From: Streptomyces yangpuensis
Lineage (GTDB): Bacteria > Actinomycetota > Actinomycetes > Streptomycetales > Streptomycetaceae
DNA length: 48,074 nucleotides
Direction: 5' to 3'
Assembly: GCF_001005295.1 (NCBI RefSeq)
Contig: NZ_LBMK01000005.1
Coordinates: 251,002-299,075, forward strand
Both the position numbers and the translations under genes were made by a program. The first letter of the stretch is position 1. The number at the start of each line of letters is the position of its first letter. The notes under the pieces were generated by a model. That model ran no database searches. It had not been told where the DNA came from and was given only the letters and a program-made list of their open reading frames with translations. Positions 48,042 to 48,074 of the stretch are shown here, one piece after another.

Positions 48042-48074
48042 CGGGCGGCGCGGAGCGGGCACGGCCCGAAGCGC

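Overview
The window is a very GC-rich, densely coding stretch of chromosome whose third codon positions are almost all G or C. It carries signature Streptomyces genes: bldM, whiD, a ShbA-like sigma factor beside guaB, a LAxTG-anchored wall protein, a CIRCE-controlled groES-groEL pair with a His-rich GroEL tail, and several Ser/Thr kinases. I read it as core Streptomyces chromosome. The gene order resembles the pcrA-guaA-guaB-bldM-whiD-groEL region that I remember from S. coelicolor; this is from memory and was not aligned. I saw no phage, transposon, CRISPR array, tRNA or rRNA.

Layout. 1-6 kb: DNA helicase pcrA, an ArsR-type repressor divergent from a small membrane protein, an NlpC/P60 peptidoglycan hydrolase and a membrane-anchored esterase. 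6-9.7 kb: an envelope-stress module resembling LiaFSR, in which a PspC-domain histidine kinase and LuxR-type regulator are divergent from a PspC/LiaF-like protein. 9.6-12.3 kb: a DoxX protein, an unknown membrane protein and a class II aldolase-like protein. 12.4-14.9 kb: guaA, divergent from a small chorismate mutase that appears to be governed by a leaderless Phe/Tyr leader peptide and an attenuator, followed by a strongly folding intergenic segment. 14.9-20.2 kb: a sortase-anchored wall protein and an aldehyde dehydrogenase/GMC oxidase operon. 20.3-27.4 kb: three tandem kinase-family receptors with related C-terminal extracytoplasmic domains, the middle one a clear pseudokinase. 27.5-31.3 kb: glpD, a nucleotide-sugar dehydrogenase-like protein and a mazEF-type toxin-antitoxin pair.

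31.4-36.6 kb: guaB3 and guaB (purine synthesis), shbA, bldM and divergent whiD. This links GMP synthesis, principal sigma-factor control and sporulation regulators. A textbook sigma-BldN promoter lies upstream of bldM. 36.7-40 kb: a LysR/MOSC divergent pair, an SDR and a two-domain SnoaL-like protein. 40-42.3 kb: groES-groEL under two CIRCE operators. 42.4-48 kb: a small membrane protein, an FtsW/RodA-family protein, two translationally coupled polysaccharide deacetylase lipoproteins and a THUMP-like methyltransferase.

Most noteworthy: (i) the leaderless leader-peptide/attenuator arrangement ahead of chorismate mutase; (ii) the kinase-pseudokinase-kinase receptor cluster; (iii) four family members that lack canonical active-site residues (pseudokinase, aldolase-like, nucleotide-sugar dehydrogenase-like, GuaB3); (iv) a multi-hairpin intergenic segment that may be a structured RNA.
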